Below, one piece after another: positions 32,206 to 45,099 of a stretch of DNA of 64,000 bases (position 1 is its first letter; the number at the start of each line of letters is the position of its first letter). A program made the translations under genes and the position numbers. The notes under the pieces are model-generated. The model ran no database searches. It saw nothing but the letters and a program-made list of their open reading frames with translations, and was not told where the DNA came from. The stretch comes from Diphasiastrum complanatum (Eukaryota > Streptophyta > Lycopodiopsida > Lycopodiales > Lycopodiaceae): NCBI GenBank assembly GCA_029204225.1, contig CM055104.1, positions 26,821,253 to 26,885,252 on the forward strand, in the 5' to 3' direction.

Positions 32206-32393
32206 ATGGTACTTCAGAGAAATGTGCTTTGTCTTTGAATGGAAGACATGATCCTGGGACAAATAGATGGCACTCTGAGAGTCCATCATCATCGTGCTTG
32301 GCCCCTCTTGTGGTATCCCGATTGCTTCCACACTACCTCATTTGCCACTTTCGAGGCTGCGACATACTTAGCTTCGCAAGAGGATTGAGCTAT
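32206..32393 (-). repeat. inverted RNase H segment inside the array
   Basis: This piece is the reverse complement of about 31303-31495 (ATGGTACTTC to GAGGATTGAGC), with a small internal deletion (loss of the LQMMLEAI region). On its minus strand it reads the SSCEAEY to IYLSQDL part of RNase H. The right-hand flank returns to direct orientation at TATCGAGATTTGATC, so only this segment is flipped. Confidence 0.9.
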
Positions 32394-32550
32394 CGAGATT
32401 TGATCTCGAAAGGAGAGCTCCAGGTCCAGTTCATAAAATCAAAAAATATGATTGCAAATTTGCTCACGAAACCGCTCGACAAGCCACTCTTTGCCAAGCA
32501 AAGAAGTGTAATTGGATTAAACGTACAAAGTTGCAAGGTTCAAGAGGGAG
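32394..32550 (+). repeat. third copy of RNase H tail end, with PPT
   Basis: Direct-orientation end of RNase H (RDLISKGELQVQFIKS, LLTKPLDKPLFAKQRS) followed by PPT CAAGAGGGAG at 32541-32550. Confidence 0.9.
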
Positions 32551-33056
32551 TGTCAGAAATGGTGAACTCCTGCAACTTTGTTGCAACATGAACAAGAAAC
32601 AAAGGTCGAACGAGAATGATTCGCTACAGTCAACATGTCTTTGACTCGAAGCACAAACGATTTGTGAATCATTCGTGAATCGTAAATACACCTCTAGGAC
32701 CACAAACCACAAAGGGACACAAAATGAAAAGCTACGAAAGAAACGAAAAGAACAAAAGCGAACGAGAGATTATGAAAAAAAAAAAAAAGAATCTTTCACG
32801 CTGCCAGCTGGCAGCTCAACGGGCTTCACACCTAGCTAAAATGAATGGCAACGACAGAGACTAACTAACTAGTTGATTAGTGCTAACTAGTCTTGTAATT
32901 CTATGTTTTAGCTATCTTGTAAACTCCACACAATGGAGGTATAAACGATCCTCTCTTGATCATAACTAAGATTCTGAATATAGAGATCTGTAAGAAACAA
33001 AGAGAGAGAGACGTAGCGAGTAGAGCAGAAAAATGCTAGAAACTATAGCTGTAGCT
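32551..33056 (+). repeat. family B LTR, copy 3 of the array (3' truncated)
   Basis: TGTCAGAAATGG start; runs to GAAACTATAGCTGT, then jumps back to an earlier LTR position. Contains a 14-base A-run at about 32775-32788. Confidence 0.88.
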
Positions 33057-33566
33057 TCACGCCCAGCTGAAATGAATGGCAACGACAGAGACTAACTAAC
33101 TAGTTTATTAGCGTTAACTAGTCTTGTGATTTTATGTTTTAGCTATCTTGTAAACTCCACACAATGGAGGTATAAACGATCCTCTCTGGATCATAACTAA
33201 GAATCTGAATACAGAGATCTGTAAGAAACAAAGAGAGAGACGTAGCGAGTAGAGCAGAAAAATACTAGAAACTATAGCTGTGCATGAAAGTCTGCCAACC
33301 AGCAAAACACAACGAAAGAGCAGAGTGTCATTCCACCAACGAGCGAGACACTAACAATCTTGCTCTAAAATTAAACTAATAAACGGTCGCTCTATTTTCA
33401 TGTATCTCCTTGTCTTGTGCTATTTGTCTTAATTGCCAGAATAGAATGTGTTCTGTGATGTGTAGTCGAGTGTCTGGGATCCTGTAAACAACTTCCGTGC
33501 AAAAGAAAATTCAAAGACACAATAAGAAGAAGAAGACAAATACAGAAATAGTCTCGCTTCTGCGAC
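33057..33566 (+). repeat. family B LTR, partial copy 4 reaching the true LTR end
   Basis: Begins at the internal GCTTCACGCCCAGCTG block (repeated from copy 3) and is the only copy in the array that reaches the LTR end, ...TCTGCGACA at 33566 (compare TTGCGACA at 61737). The PBS is absent: the next bases, ATATGGATGCTCAT, match the gag start region, so the PBS and leader were deleted. Confidence 0.82.
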
Positions 33567-34163
33567 AATATGGATGCTCATAACAATGTCTACAAATTTC
33601 ATTGTTTTTAATAAAGATTTCTTTCTTGTCACTAATGTTCTTCTTGTACAAGTGCTTATTAAAAAATGACAGATCACATGGCTTGACAAATTGTAGAAAA
33701 TTGAAACTAAACTTCAATCTATTATTGTGAAGAGAAAACATAGAAGAAAGAGCTAATGGATTTATTTTATATTTCAATCCAGTTTTTTTGAAGATCTAGT
33801 GCAGTATGCAGATCACAACCACAATCACTATTAGCACCTCAAGCTCTCAATGATGGCACAACAAAACTTTATTGTATTACAAAGGAAAACTATACATATA
33901 GAGAACACACAAACTGCATGTTTTGACAAGCATTCAGAAACTGGCCTACCACCTGCCAAAGGCCCAATATGGCCACATAGACTAACAAACCCAAGACATG
34001 CCCTCGAATATAGCATGACGAAACCAAAAATGTATTTTACAAGCTAATTCCTATCATTGCAACTACCCGGCTGATCCAAGTAGCTAGCACTTGCATTTGG
34101 GTCTAGATATGGTGGAATCTACAAGCTTGATCCCAAAGAGTATGCTAACTCTTGTGATAGTGC
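33567..34163. other. unassigned; possible 3' UTR-like segment on the minus strand
   Basis: After about 30 bp of family B leader no retroelement coding is seen. On the minus strand, 34016-33840 ends in TACAATAAAGTTTTGTTG, which resembles a plant 3' end with an AATAAA-like signal, and holds a 61-codon frame of no known family. It could be a scrap of a host transcript or an old element; low confidence. Confidence 0.3.
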
Positions 34164-34614
34164 TTTTGCTACCCACATGTCTTACAAAATCAAGATTCTT
34201 AGAAGTGATGGAGGTGGTGAGTACACTTCCAATAAATTTCATGATTATTGTGAGCTTGAAGGCATTAAAAGAGAGTTTTCTTGTGCATATACACTAGCTC
34301 AAAATGGGGTGGCTGAAAGAAAGAATAGAACATTGTGTGAATGTGCCAAAACCATTAGAATTGAGGCATCCTTGCCAAAAGACTTTTGCGGTGAGGCTAT
34401 CAATTGTTCAAACTATCTTTGCAATAGACTCCCTCATGTTGCACTTAGAGGAAAGTCACCATATGAAGCACTCTATTTGAAGAAACCTAAGGTTGAACAC
34501 CTTAGAGTATTTGGATGCATATGCTTTGTCCATATTCCCTTGGAAACAAGAAAGAAGGATGATCCTTGTGCAAGCAAAGGAGTAATGGTTGGATATTCAT
34601 CCAACAAGAAAGTC
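34164..34614 (+). pseudogene. copia family A integrase fragment
   Basis: Integrase core and C-terminal part: KIKILRSDGGGEY (second Asp), QNGVAERKNRTLCE (Glu), VFGCICFVHIPLETRK, ending in GYSSNKK where it joins minus-strand family B RT at about 34617. It is almost identical to the minus-strand integrase at 19176-19620, with only a few differences (for example TLAQNG against TPSQNG, DFCGEA against DFWGEA). No flanking pol or LTR of its own. Confidence 0.93.
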
Positions 34615-34617
34615 TGA

Positions 34618-35798
34618 TCTCTAGCCCTAGGCATTTCATTGCTTCTCTAAGATCTATGATTTTTTAGCTTTCAGAAATCTGACCCTTCGTGTCTTTGATC
34701 AGCATCAAGGAATTTCCTATCATTAGTGAATCATCCACGAAAATGGTCAGTATCACAAAATCCTTTCCTACTCTTTTGATGTAGACATTGTAGTATGGTT
34801 GAGTAGGATTGAAGTCTAGAGACTTCAAAAGACCATCAAGGTTTTTATACCAGGCTCGTGATGCCTATTTTAGACCGTAGATGCGTCTCTGCAATTGACA
34901 AACATATTGTTTGTTGTCGGGGTCTTCATAGTCTTCAGGTTGCTTCATAAAAAATTTCTCCTCTAGATCTCCATGGAGAAACGTTGTTTTCATGTCAACC
35001 TGGTGAATTTCCAGATTGTACTATGTGGCGTATGCAAGGAGTAGCCTTATGCTTGTCATCTTCACCATGGGCGAATATGTGTCGAAAGAGTCAACACCAT
35101 ATCTCTATGTGTAGTCCTTCGTGACAAGCCTTGTTTTGTATCAGCCAATAGTGCCATCTGATTTTAGCTTTTTCTTCTACACCCAGTTGCAATCGACTAT
35201 TTTTCTATTTTCTGGCAGTGGCTCTAATGTCCATATCTCATTTCGCCTCATCTACTTGATCTCCTCTGACATTGCCTGCTTCCAGAATTCTCCCTCTAGA
35301 CTCTGGATAGCTTCTTGGTATGTTGCTGGCTCTTCTGTGAAGCTGCAATACTTGAACTGCGTCTCTTCGTTCCATTGAAGATTTTCAAAGTAGCGGTTTG
35401 GAGGTCTTCTTTATCTCATTGACCTTCGAGTTTCGTTTTGTCGATGCTCGATCATTTCTTGTTTGTGGGGTCGATTCTCTGCTTTCTATTGCTCTGGAGT
35501 CTGGGGCTCTACATTTTGATTTGATGTATGTCCTTGATCTCCCTCTTGAATGGGCAGCAGTGTGAAGATCTCATGGCCTCTTTCGTCTTTCAGTTCAGGG
35601 AATGTGGACTTCTCTATTCGAAACAACCTTCTTCGTGGTTGGGTTGTAGAGTCTATACGCATGTGTTCCGTTCAAGTAGTCGACCATGATTGTTTGTTCA
35701 GATTCGTCATCGAACTTGCTTTTTCTTTCTTTTGGAATGTGCTTGTATGCTGCACATGCAAACATCCGTATGTATGATAGATCAGGCTTTCTGCTTGT
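34618..35798 (-). pseudogene. family B integrase C-terminus and RT (degenerate)
   Basis: Only pieces are readable because of stops and shifts. From the top: the integrase tail and linker (about 35400-35798), then RT with NCKWV-like and QVDMKTTFLHGDLEEKFFM blocks (about 35000), a QRRIYGLK block followed by a stop (about 34870), and IFVDDSLMIG near 34735-34750. It matches the plus-strand copy at 29.2-29.8 kb in order and sequence. Confidence 0.8.
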
Positions 35799-36300
35799 CT
35801 ACATTTCATATGGTGTTTTGTTTTCCAACGCTGTCATTGTAGATCTGTTCTTCAGGTGTAAAGCTATAGCTATTGCCTCAACCCAGAATTGACCTGGCAG
35901 TTGAGCCTGTGCCATCATGCATTTGGCTCCTTCGACTAGCATTCTGTTTCTTCTTTCTGTCACATCGTTGTATTTTGGTGTGTTTGTAGGAGTGAACTGG
36001 TGTTCTATCCCCTGTTCTTCACAAAATCTTGAGAATTTTGTGCTTTTGTATTCACCTCCATTGTTAGATCTAAGGATCTGTATCTTTTTCAAAGTGTGTC
36101 GCTCTGCAAATGCCAAAAACTTCTTGAAGGAATCAAACACTTCAGATTTTTTCTTCAAGTAGTAGATCATGTTCATCCGGCTATAATCATCTATGAACAT
36201 CAGAAAGTATCTCGAATCTGATAGCAAATCCATCTTCATCAGTCCACAGACATCAGAGTGGATGAGCTCAAGACCTTGGCTCTTCTTCCCTCATGCATGA
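35799..36300 (-). pseudogene. family B integrase core
   Basis: Open for 146 codons: MKMDLLSDSRYFLMFIDDYSR, YLKKKSEVFDSFKKFLAF, RSNNGGEYKS (the second catalytic Asp, normally SDNGG, is Asn here), YNDVTERRNR (normally NGVAERRNR; Glu kept), QLPGQFWVEAIAI and NKTPYEM. Both motif changes would inactivate it. The first Asp block (VHSDV) lies just upstream near 36260. Confidence 0.9.
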
Positions 36301-37090
36301 ATGGATTCCAATGTTGCTTGCCTTTCGAACAAGCTTCGCAGAACTCAATTTCGGGTTTTGAAACCTTGAGACCTATGACTATGTCTTTTCAGCTCATGTC
36401 ATGCAGGCTCCACATGTTCAGATGATACATTCTCCTATGCCAAAGCTGATCTTCATTTTTTGAGACATTTAATATGCTATCAGAGTTGCTGATTATTTTG
36501 GCCTAGTAAAGATTTCCTTCTCTGCATCCAACTGTCAGCAACTTGTTTGTCATCTTCTCGATCATTCGGCATGTGGTGCCGTCAAACATAGAGTGCTCTT
36601 GGTAGCTCTGCTTGGCCTGACAGTGTTTGTAGCTGTAGAGTGCCGATGCCTTTGACATCGTGTCTGTTTCCATCGTCTAGAATCACTGCTCTGTTGTTTT
36701 TGAGTTTGCGAAAGTCGAGCAAGACCTTCTTGTTGTAGGTTATGTCTGATGTTGCTCCTGAATCAATGACTACATTGTAGTCGTGTTCAGAGTAGCTTGT
36801 TGAAGCTTCATTGAGTATCGTGAAAGCTTCGTCACCTCTTTCAGCATCCTTTGATGACTCTGCAATGTTTGTCTTTTTAGCTTTGTTCTTTCTTTTTGGG
36901 TTGAATCTGCAATCGTATGCAGAATGCCCTTTCTTCTTGCAGTGCATGCAAGATATTGCTGGATTGAACCAGCATTTGTTGGTCGTATGGCCTGGTTTGT
37001 GACAGTGATCACATGAAGAAGATTGCTGATTCGAGGACTTCATCTTTTTGAATCTTGTCTTGCTTTTGTTTTTTTTCTTTCCTTTCATGA
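36301..37090 (-). pseudogene. family B gag C-terminus, zinc knuckles, protease, pre-integrase
   Basis: From 37088: a basic stretch (KGKKKNKSKTRFKKMK) and two zinc knuckles, CDHCHKPGHTTNKC and CMHCKKKGHSAYDC, both intact CX2CX4HX4C. Then protease IDSGATSDI (about 36770), KGIGTLQLQTLSGQAEL, and pre-integrase and CEACSKGKQH in shifted frames to 36301. The knuckle pair is the best-preserved family B Gag in the window. Confidence 0.92.
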
Positions 37091-37742
37091 AGAGAGCCTT
37101 CTCTTAATCACTGCTTCCCTCTCCTTCGTCTTTCATCAGTCTCTCATCAGCAACAAGACTGACTGCTTTGTCGAATGTCATATCTGGTAGACTCAGTATA
37201 GCATTCTCAGCGGCTGATAGGATGTCAATAGAGACTTCATGAAGTACATCAGCTACTGTGGTGCTGGGATCTGGTGCTCTTGTCCTGATGCAACGAGATG
37301 AGCGAAAATCATTCTAATCTTCTCAGCGTGTTGATCCAACTGGTTGTCATCCCACCATATGGATTGCAGCTGATTGTGAAGGTGCATGACTGAAGCTACA
37401 GTCCTCACTTCATACTTCTGCTTCAATATTTCTCAAGGTGCATGGCTGCTTTCATAGTCTTCAATCTGCATGAGTAGGTCTTCATTTATGGATGAAACGA
37501 TGATCGCCATGGCGCGCTCATCTTTTCTGATCGATTCAGCTCTCCTCAGGTCTCCCTCTGGAGGCTGTACCTCTGAGAGCTCGGTCACAAACTAGATGCC
37601 TTCGTCCTTTAGAAGTGTTTTGATTTTGAATTTCCAGATCTGTAATTTGCGCCATCAAGACTGATTGCTACTCTGGTCTATATTGTCATAGCCATATTGT
37701 GATGTCTGGAAGAATCACTACTGGGATATCAGTAGTGATAAC
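37091..37742 (-). pseudogene. family B gag N-terminal part (degenerate)
   Basis: Position between the PBS and the zinc knuckles makes this the Gag capsid (UBN2-type) region. It is broken in all frames, but short pieces match Gag (for example a VVSSINEDLLMQIEDYES-like stretch near 37460-37510, compare VSSINEYLLMQIKDCESS in the 61.8 kb copy). Internal deletion and shifts. Confidence 0.65.
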
Positions 37743-37752
37743 TTGTGGCCCA

Positions 37753-38091
37753 TGTCGCGGAAGTGAGGCTATTTCCTTTTCATCTTTGTCTTCTTATTCG
37801 CGAACCATTTTGTGTCTTGAATTTTCTTTTGTGCGAAAGTTGTTTACAGGATCCCAGACATGTGACTACTCATCACAGAACACATTCTATTTCAATCAAG
37901 ACAAATGATAGCACAAGATAGGGAGATGCACAAAAATAGAGTGACTGTATTATCGATTTAATTTTTAGAGTGAGATCATTAGTGTCTCGCTCATTGGCGG
38001 AATGGACGTTGACTGTCGCAAATTGTTCTCGTTCGACTTTCGTTTCTTGTTCGTGCTGCGACAAAGTTGCAAGAGTTCCCTATTTCTAACA
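37753..38091 (-). repeat. 5' LTR of inverted family B copy, internally deleted
   Basis: On the minus strand it begins TGTTAGAAATAGGGAAC (38091) and ends TCCGCGACA (37753). At 339 bp against 776 bp in the 61 kb copy it lacks the middle, including the A/T-rich promoter region and the GAGAGA run; both ends match well. Confidence 0.88.
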
Positions 38092-38575
38092 AGAGATAGG
38101 TTGGCGGTCATCGGACATAATGCCGACATTGAGCATTGTGGCAATCCTTAATGAAGGGACTAAAAACTCTACTAGCATTACGGCATCCTGACCATATACT
38201 AGTTGGAATGGCATTTGATCAGTGCTTCTCTTATATGTTGTCCTGAATGTCCACAGAGCAACATGTAGCTTGTGTTTCCAATCCGATCTGCTAGCTTCAA
38301 TTGTTTTCGTGAGCATGCTACACAGGATCTTATTGGATGATTCTGCTTGCCCATTACCGTGAGGATAATAAGGCGTACTGGTTTTATGGATCACGAAGAA
38401 TTCCTCCAATAGGACTTTGATGGTCTCATTGATGAAATGACTTCCACGATCACTGACTGTCTCCACTGGGCATCCAAAGCGCACAATGATATTTTCATAG
38501 AGAAACTTGGCAGTGGTTCTAGCATCAGCTACTCTTACTGCCTCGGCTTCGACCCACTTGGTGAGATAGTCGGTG
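38092..38575 (-). pseudogene. Tat-like gypsy integrase fragment fused to an ORF1 scrap
   Basis: From 38575: YLTKWVEAEAVRVADA, NIIVRFGCPVETVSDRGSHF (second catalytic Asp), STPYYPHGNGQAESSNKIL (Glu), and ALWTFRTTYKRSTDQMPFQLVYGQ to SLRIAT. It is about 85-90% identical to the copy at 46.4-46.86 kb. At about 38138 it switches, mid-gene, to LNVGIMSDDRQPIS, which is ORF1 residues 90-100 (GIMSSDRQPIS). It then ends at the family B LTR. Integrase and ORF1 are joined by recombination, not a natural fusion. Confidence 0.85.
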
Positions 38576-39240
38576 TATGTATCTTTTATTGATGGTTACT
38601 CGAGATACACTTGGATTGAACTTTTGGATTCCAAAAGTAAAGTGTTTGAAGCTTTTGCTAAGTTCAAAACTCTAGTTGAAAATCAACTTGATGCTAGAAT
38701 TAAAGTATTGAGAAGTGATAATGGTGGAGAGTATATCTCCACCAAGATGATAGAGTTTTGTAAATCCAATGACATTAAGAGAGAACTTACATGTACTTAT
38801 AGTCCTCAACAAAATGGTATAGCCGAGAGGATGAATAGAACACTATGTGAGTGTGCTAAGGCTTCAAGGATAGTTGCATCTCTACTTAAGTCCTTTTGGG
38901 GAGAGGCTATTATTTGTGCAACTTATTTGTGTAATAGATTGCCATGTAAGCCCATTGGAGGCATAACATCTTATGAGGATCTATTTTGTAAGAAGCCAAA
39001 TCTTAAAGATCTAAGAGTTTTCAAATCTACTTGCTATGTTTTTCAATCATTAGATACAAGAAAAAAGGATGATCCTACTTCTATAAAAGGGATCTTTGTT
39101 GGTTATGCTAAAAATAGCAAGGGATATAGAGTCTATAATCCAATCACTAAGAAGATTTTAGTGAGTAGAGATGTTACTTTTGATGAAGGTAACTACTACA
39201 AGTTATCTTGTAAGGTTTCAGGAGGAGCCTATATGTGATC
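38576..39240 (+). pseudogene. copia family A integrase core and C-terminus
   Basis: One open frame of 221 codons. FIDGYSRYTWIELLDSKSKV (after the missing first Asp block), RSDNGGEYISTKM (second Asp), QQNGIAERMNRTLCE (Glu), then the copia LRVFKSTCYVFQSL block (usually LRVFGC, so Gly-Cys is replaced by Lys-Ser) and GYAKNSKGYRVYNP. Closed by a frameshift at about 39238; the linker SRSPRTPRRSTRRKAEPS runs on in another frame to RT. Confidence 0.92.
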
Positions 39241-39385
39241 AAGATCTTGAAGTCCATCTCAAGATCCGAGGACTCCAAGGAGATCTACAAGAAGGAAGGC
39301 CGAGCCCTCAAGGCTCACCTATGTTGACAAAGGTGAACAAAGGGAAGATCTGCATTCACTCACCTCTTACACTTTTCTAACTTCT

Positions 39386-40940
39386 ATGTTTGATGAGCCA
39401 AGTTGCTTTAAAGAAGCTATGGAGTCACAAGAATGGAGGGATGCCATGCAAAAAGAGTATGATGCTCTTATGGAGAATCATACATGGAAGCTTGTGGATC
39501 TTCCTCAAGGAAGAAAGCCATTTAAGTGCAAATGGATCTATAGATTGAAGTACAATCAAGATGGGAGCATCAAAAAACACAAGGCAAGGATAGTGGCAAA
39601 GGGGTTCTTGCAAACCAAGGGAGTAGATTTTGATGAAACTTTTGCTCCTGTTGCTAAGCTAGTTTCCATAAGGTTGATTATTTCGCTTGCAACTACTTTC
39701 AATTGGCCTCTATTTCAAATTGATGTGACTAATACTTTTCTCAATGGATATTTGGAAGAGGAGACTTTCATGAGGCAACCCGAGGGCTTCATCAAAGAAG
39801 ATCAAGAGGAAAAAGTGTGTTTGTTGCTAAGAAGCTAAGCAAGCACCTAGAGCTTGGTACTCTAGGTTGAATACCTTCTTGAAATCTATTAAGTTTGTTG
39901 TAAGTTCTTATGATCCTTCTTTGTACTTAAGATTTAATGATGGTAAGATCATCATTCTCATTTTGTATGTTGATGACATTATCCTTAGTGGAAATGATCT
40001 TGATGGTATACAAGAAGTGAAAGTAGCATTGTTTAAGGAGTTTAAGATGGTGGATCTTGGTAATCTTCATTTCATATTAGGAATAGAAGTTTCAATAGGC
40101 AAAGATTTAAGTCTTATTTGTCAATCCAAATATGCTTCTTCTATCTTCGAAAAGTTTGAAATGAAAGATTGTAAAGGAGTAGAAACTCCTATGGAGCAAA
40201 ATGTAAAAGTTTCCAATAGTGATGATGAAGCATCCTTCGAGGACATCACACTATATAGGAGACTTGTAGGCTCCTTGATCTATCTTACTATAACTAGACC
40301 TGATCTAAGTTATGGTGTAGGTAAACTAAGCCAATCTATGCAAAATCCATTGGTTTGTCATTGGAAAAATGCAAAAAGGATGTTGAGGTACGTCTCGGCC
40401 ACCAAGAACTTTGGCATTTTATATGATGGATCTAATCTTGCCTTAAGGGCATATTCGAATGCTGATTTTGCAGGTGATAAGGTGGATAGGAGGTCCACCA
40501 GTGCTTTTGTTACCTTCCTTAGCAATGGCATAGTGTCTTGGCTTTCCAAAAAGCAAGATACTATTTCTCTATCTTCAATCGAATCGGAATACAAGGCACT
40601 AACATCCACAACAAAGGAGATCCTATGATTGAAGAGGCTTTTGGTGGAACTACAAGTCATGGAGGCCAAGGAGCGGCCAACAATATTTTGTGACAACCAA
40701 TCAAGCCAAGCATTAGAAACCAATTCCACATTCCATGCAAGGAGCAAGCACATAGAGATTGCTCACCATTTTGTGAGGGAAAAGGTTCAAGCAAAGGAGA
40801 TCAAGCTACATCATGTGTCTTCTTCAGATTGCCTTGCTGATCTACTCACTAAAGCCTTGCCAAAGGCTTCATTTATCAAGTTAAGATCAGTCTTAGGTGT
40901 TGTAGATAGATGTACTATAGTTGTATCATGTAAAAATTGA
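39386..40940 (+). pseudogene. copia family A reverse transcriptase and RNase H, nearly intact
   Basis: RNA-dependent DNA polymerase and RNase H. 39386-39838: [82 protein letters not shown]. Near 39833 about 14 bases are lost, removing LYGLK. 39867-40628: catalytic LYVDDIILSGND (about 39964-39999) intact, MVDLGNLHFILGIEV, GSLIYLTITRPDLSY. RNase H: YSNADFAGDKVDRRSTS (Asp to Asn in the first SDADWA-type block), SWLSKKQDTISLSSIESEY (usually SSCEAEY), a TGG-to-TGA stop at 40626, then CDNQSSQALETN, HIEIAHHFVREK and LADLLTKALPK to TGA 40938. Confidence 0.94.
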
Positions 40941-40947
40941 GGAGGAG
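40939..40947 (+). other. polypurine tract
   Basis: GAGGAGGAG follows the pol stop and precedes TGTTAGAAT, the same arrangement as at 26864. Confidence 0.9.
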
Positions 40948-41613
40948 TGTTAGAATTTAGCAATTTTCACATGGTTTTTGATGAATATTAGACATCTATG
41001 TGGATCCACACGTGTGAGGACCTGTCCACACATGTGAAATGACACTTGTAATATTCAGATCCATTTTGATTAGCTTTCATTTGAGTCTAATATAGCATCT
41101 CCTAAATTATAGGAGTTAGGTCCTAGATTGTAGGAATCTAGAAGGTCAACACAAACCACCAATGGATGATGTGGCAAACTTGATAGATCTTATCCAAAGT
41201 GGATATGGATGAGTACAATGAGCTGTCCTACACGTGCTGGATGCAGCTTAGAGAGAGATTATGGTGATTTTGTACTTGATCCATGATGGATCCATTTTTG
41301 AGCTAATGATGAGAAATCTTGGTTTGTGTAGCTATCATTGTGTTTTGACTCTCTTAAGCACTTTCTTTGTGGATGAATGCTTTGTAAATGATAAGTAAAC
41401 TATTTCTCTATTATCAGGCCATACAGTAGCTATACTTAACACATGTGAAGTCGTGGATCATCTTTTTTATTGTTCTTGCTTGGAATCACAAAGATTGTCA
41501 AGTAGAAGCTAGATTTGGAAGCTAGTCTTGATATAGCTCAAGATCCCAAGCTACCAATCACTCTTTGTATCATTTTTAGATCAATTTCAATGCATAAACT
41601 CTAAAATTTGACA
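40948..41613 (+). repeat. 3' LTR, copia family A-like
   Basis: TGTTAGAATTT...AAAATTTGACA, 666 bp. Contains ATCCACACGTGTGAGG and CCACACATGTG near 41007-41035. The right end is fixed by the neighbour: from 41614 (CCCAAGT) the sequence matches 53459-53599, another LTR fragment. Confidence 0.87.
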
Positions 41614-41742
41614 CCCAAGTATATTATTCTATTTACAACTCAACTTGCGTGCTCATTGGGCCATGGGAGGATGCCATGCCCTCACAACACATTTTATTAG
41701 CCGATATTATTTATTTACAATACGTTGGGAATACCCCCAACA
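41614..41742 (-). repeat. LTR fragment, unnamed family (copy at 53243-53599)
   Basis: On the minus strand it begins TGTTGGGGGTATTCCCAAC at 41742 and includes AATGTGTTGTGAGGGCATG and CCCATGGCCCAATGAGCAC. The 53.5 kb copy has the same blocks with a short extra stretch. TGTTGG at the start is a normal LTR terminus. It is cut at 41613 by the family A LTR. Confidence 0.75.
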
Positions 41743-44983
<3,241 letters not shown>

Positions 44984-45099
44984 GTTAGCAATGATGATTA
45001 GTGGTCAAAAAAAGTCAAAAAAGTAGAAAATGGTGGAAAATGAAAGGAAACAGTAGAAAACTGAGAATAGTGAGTGTTGGATGACAATGATTGTAGTTT

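Larger units (their letters stand above)
27604..33566 (+). mobile_element. Ty1/copia family B element with tandem RNase H tail/LTR array
   Basis: Begins inside protease directly after a family A LTR and runs through integrase, RT and RNase H to a PPT (30702-30711) and an LTR (from 30712). Instead of ending there, the RNase H tail plus LTR is repeated: second tail 31260-31663 with LTR from 31664, third tail 32206-32550 with LTR from 32551, and a fourth partial LTR from 33057 to 33566. Gag and the 5' LTR are missing. Many stops; inactive. An inverted, more complete-fronted copy lies at 34618-38091 and a 5' end at 60962-62062. Confidence 0.88.
34618..38091 (-). mobile_element. Ty1/copia family B element, inverted copy, 3' truncated
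   Basis: Minus-strand order from 38091: 5' LTR (37753-38091, internally deleted), damaged PBS (TGGGCCACAAG, about 37743-37754, where the 61 kb copy has TGGTATCAGAGCCCAC), gag, protease, integrase, RT up to the YMDD region at about 34745, then a join to plus-strand integrase at 34617. RNase H and the 3' LTR are missing. It faces the plus-strand family B copy (27.6-33.6 kb), forming a widely spaced inverted pair. Confidence 0.9.
38576..41613 (+). mobile_element. Ty1/copia family A element, 5' truncated, best-preserved pol
   Basis: Starts in integrase (FIDGYSRYTWIELL), directly after a gypsy integrase scrap, and runs to integrase C-terminus, RT, RNase H, PPT and a complete-looking 666-bp LTR. 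Only a few lesions interrupt pol: a frame break in the integrase-RT linker, a short deletion near 39833 and one stop at 40626. Gag, protease and the 5' LTR are missing. Confidence 0.92.
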
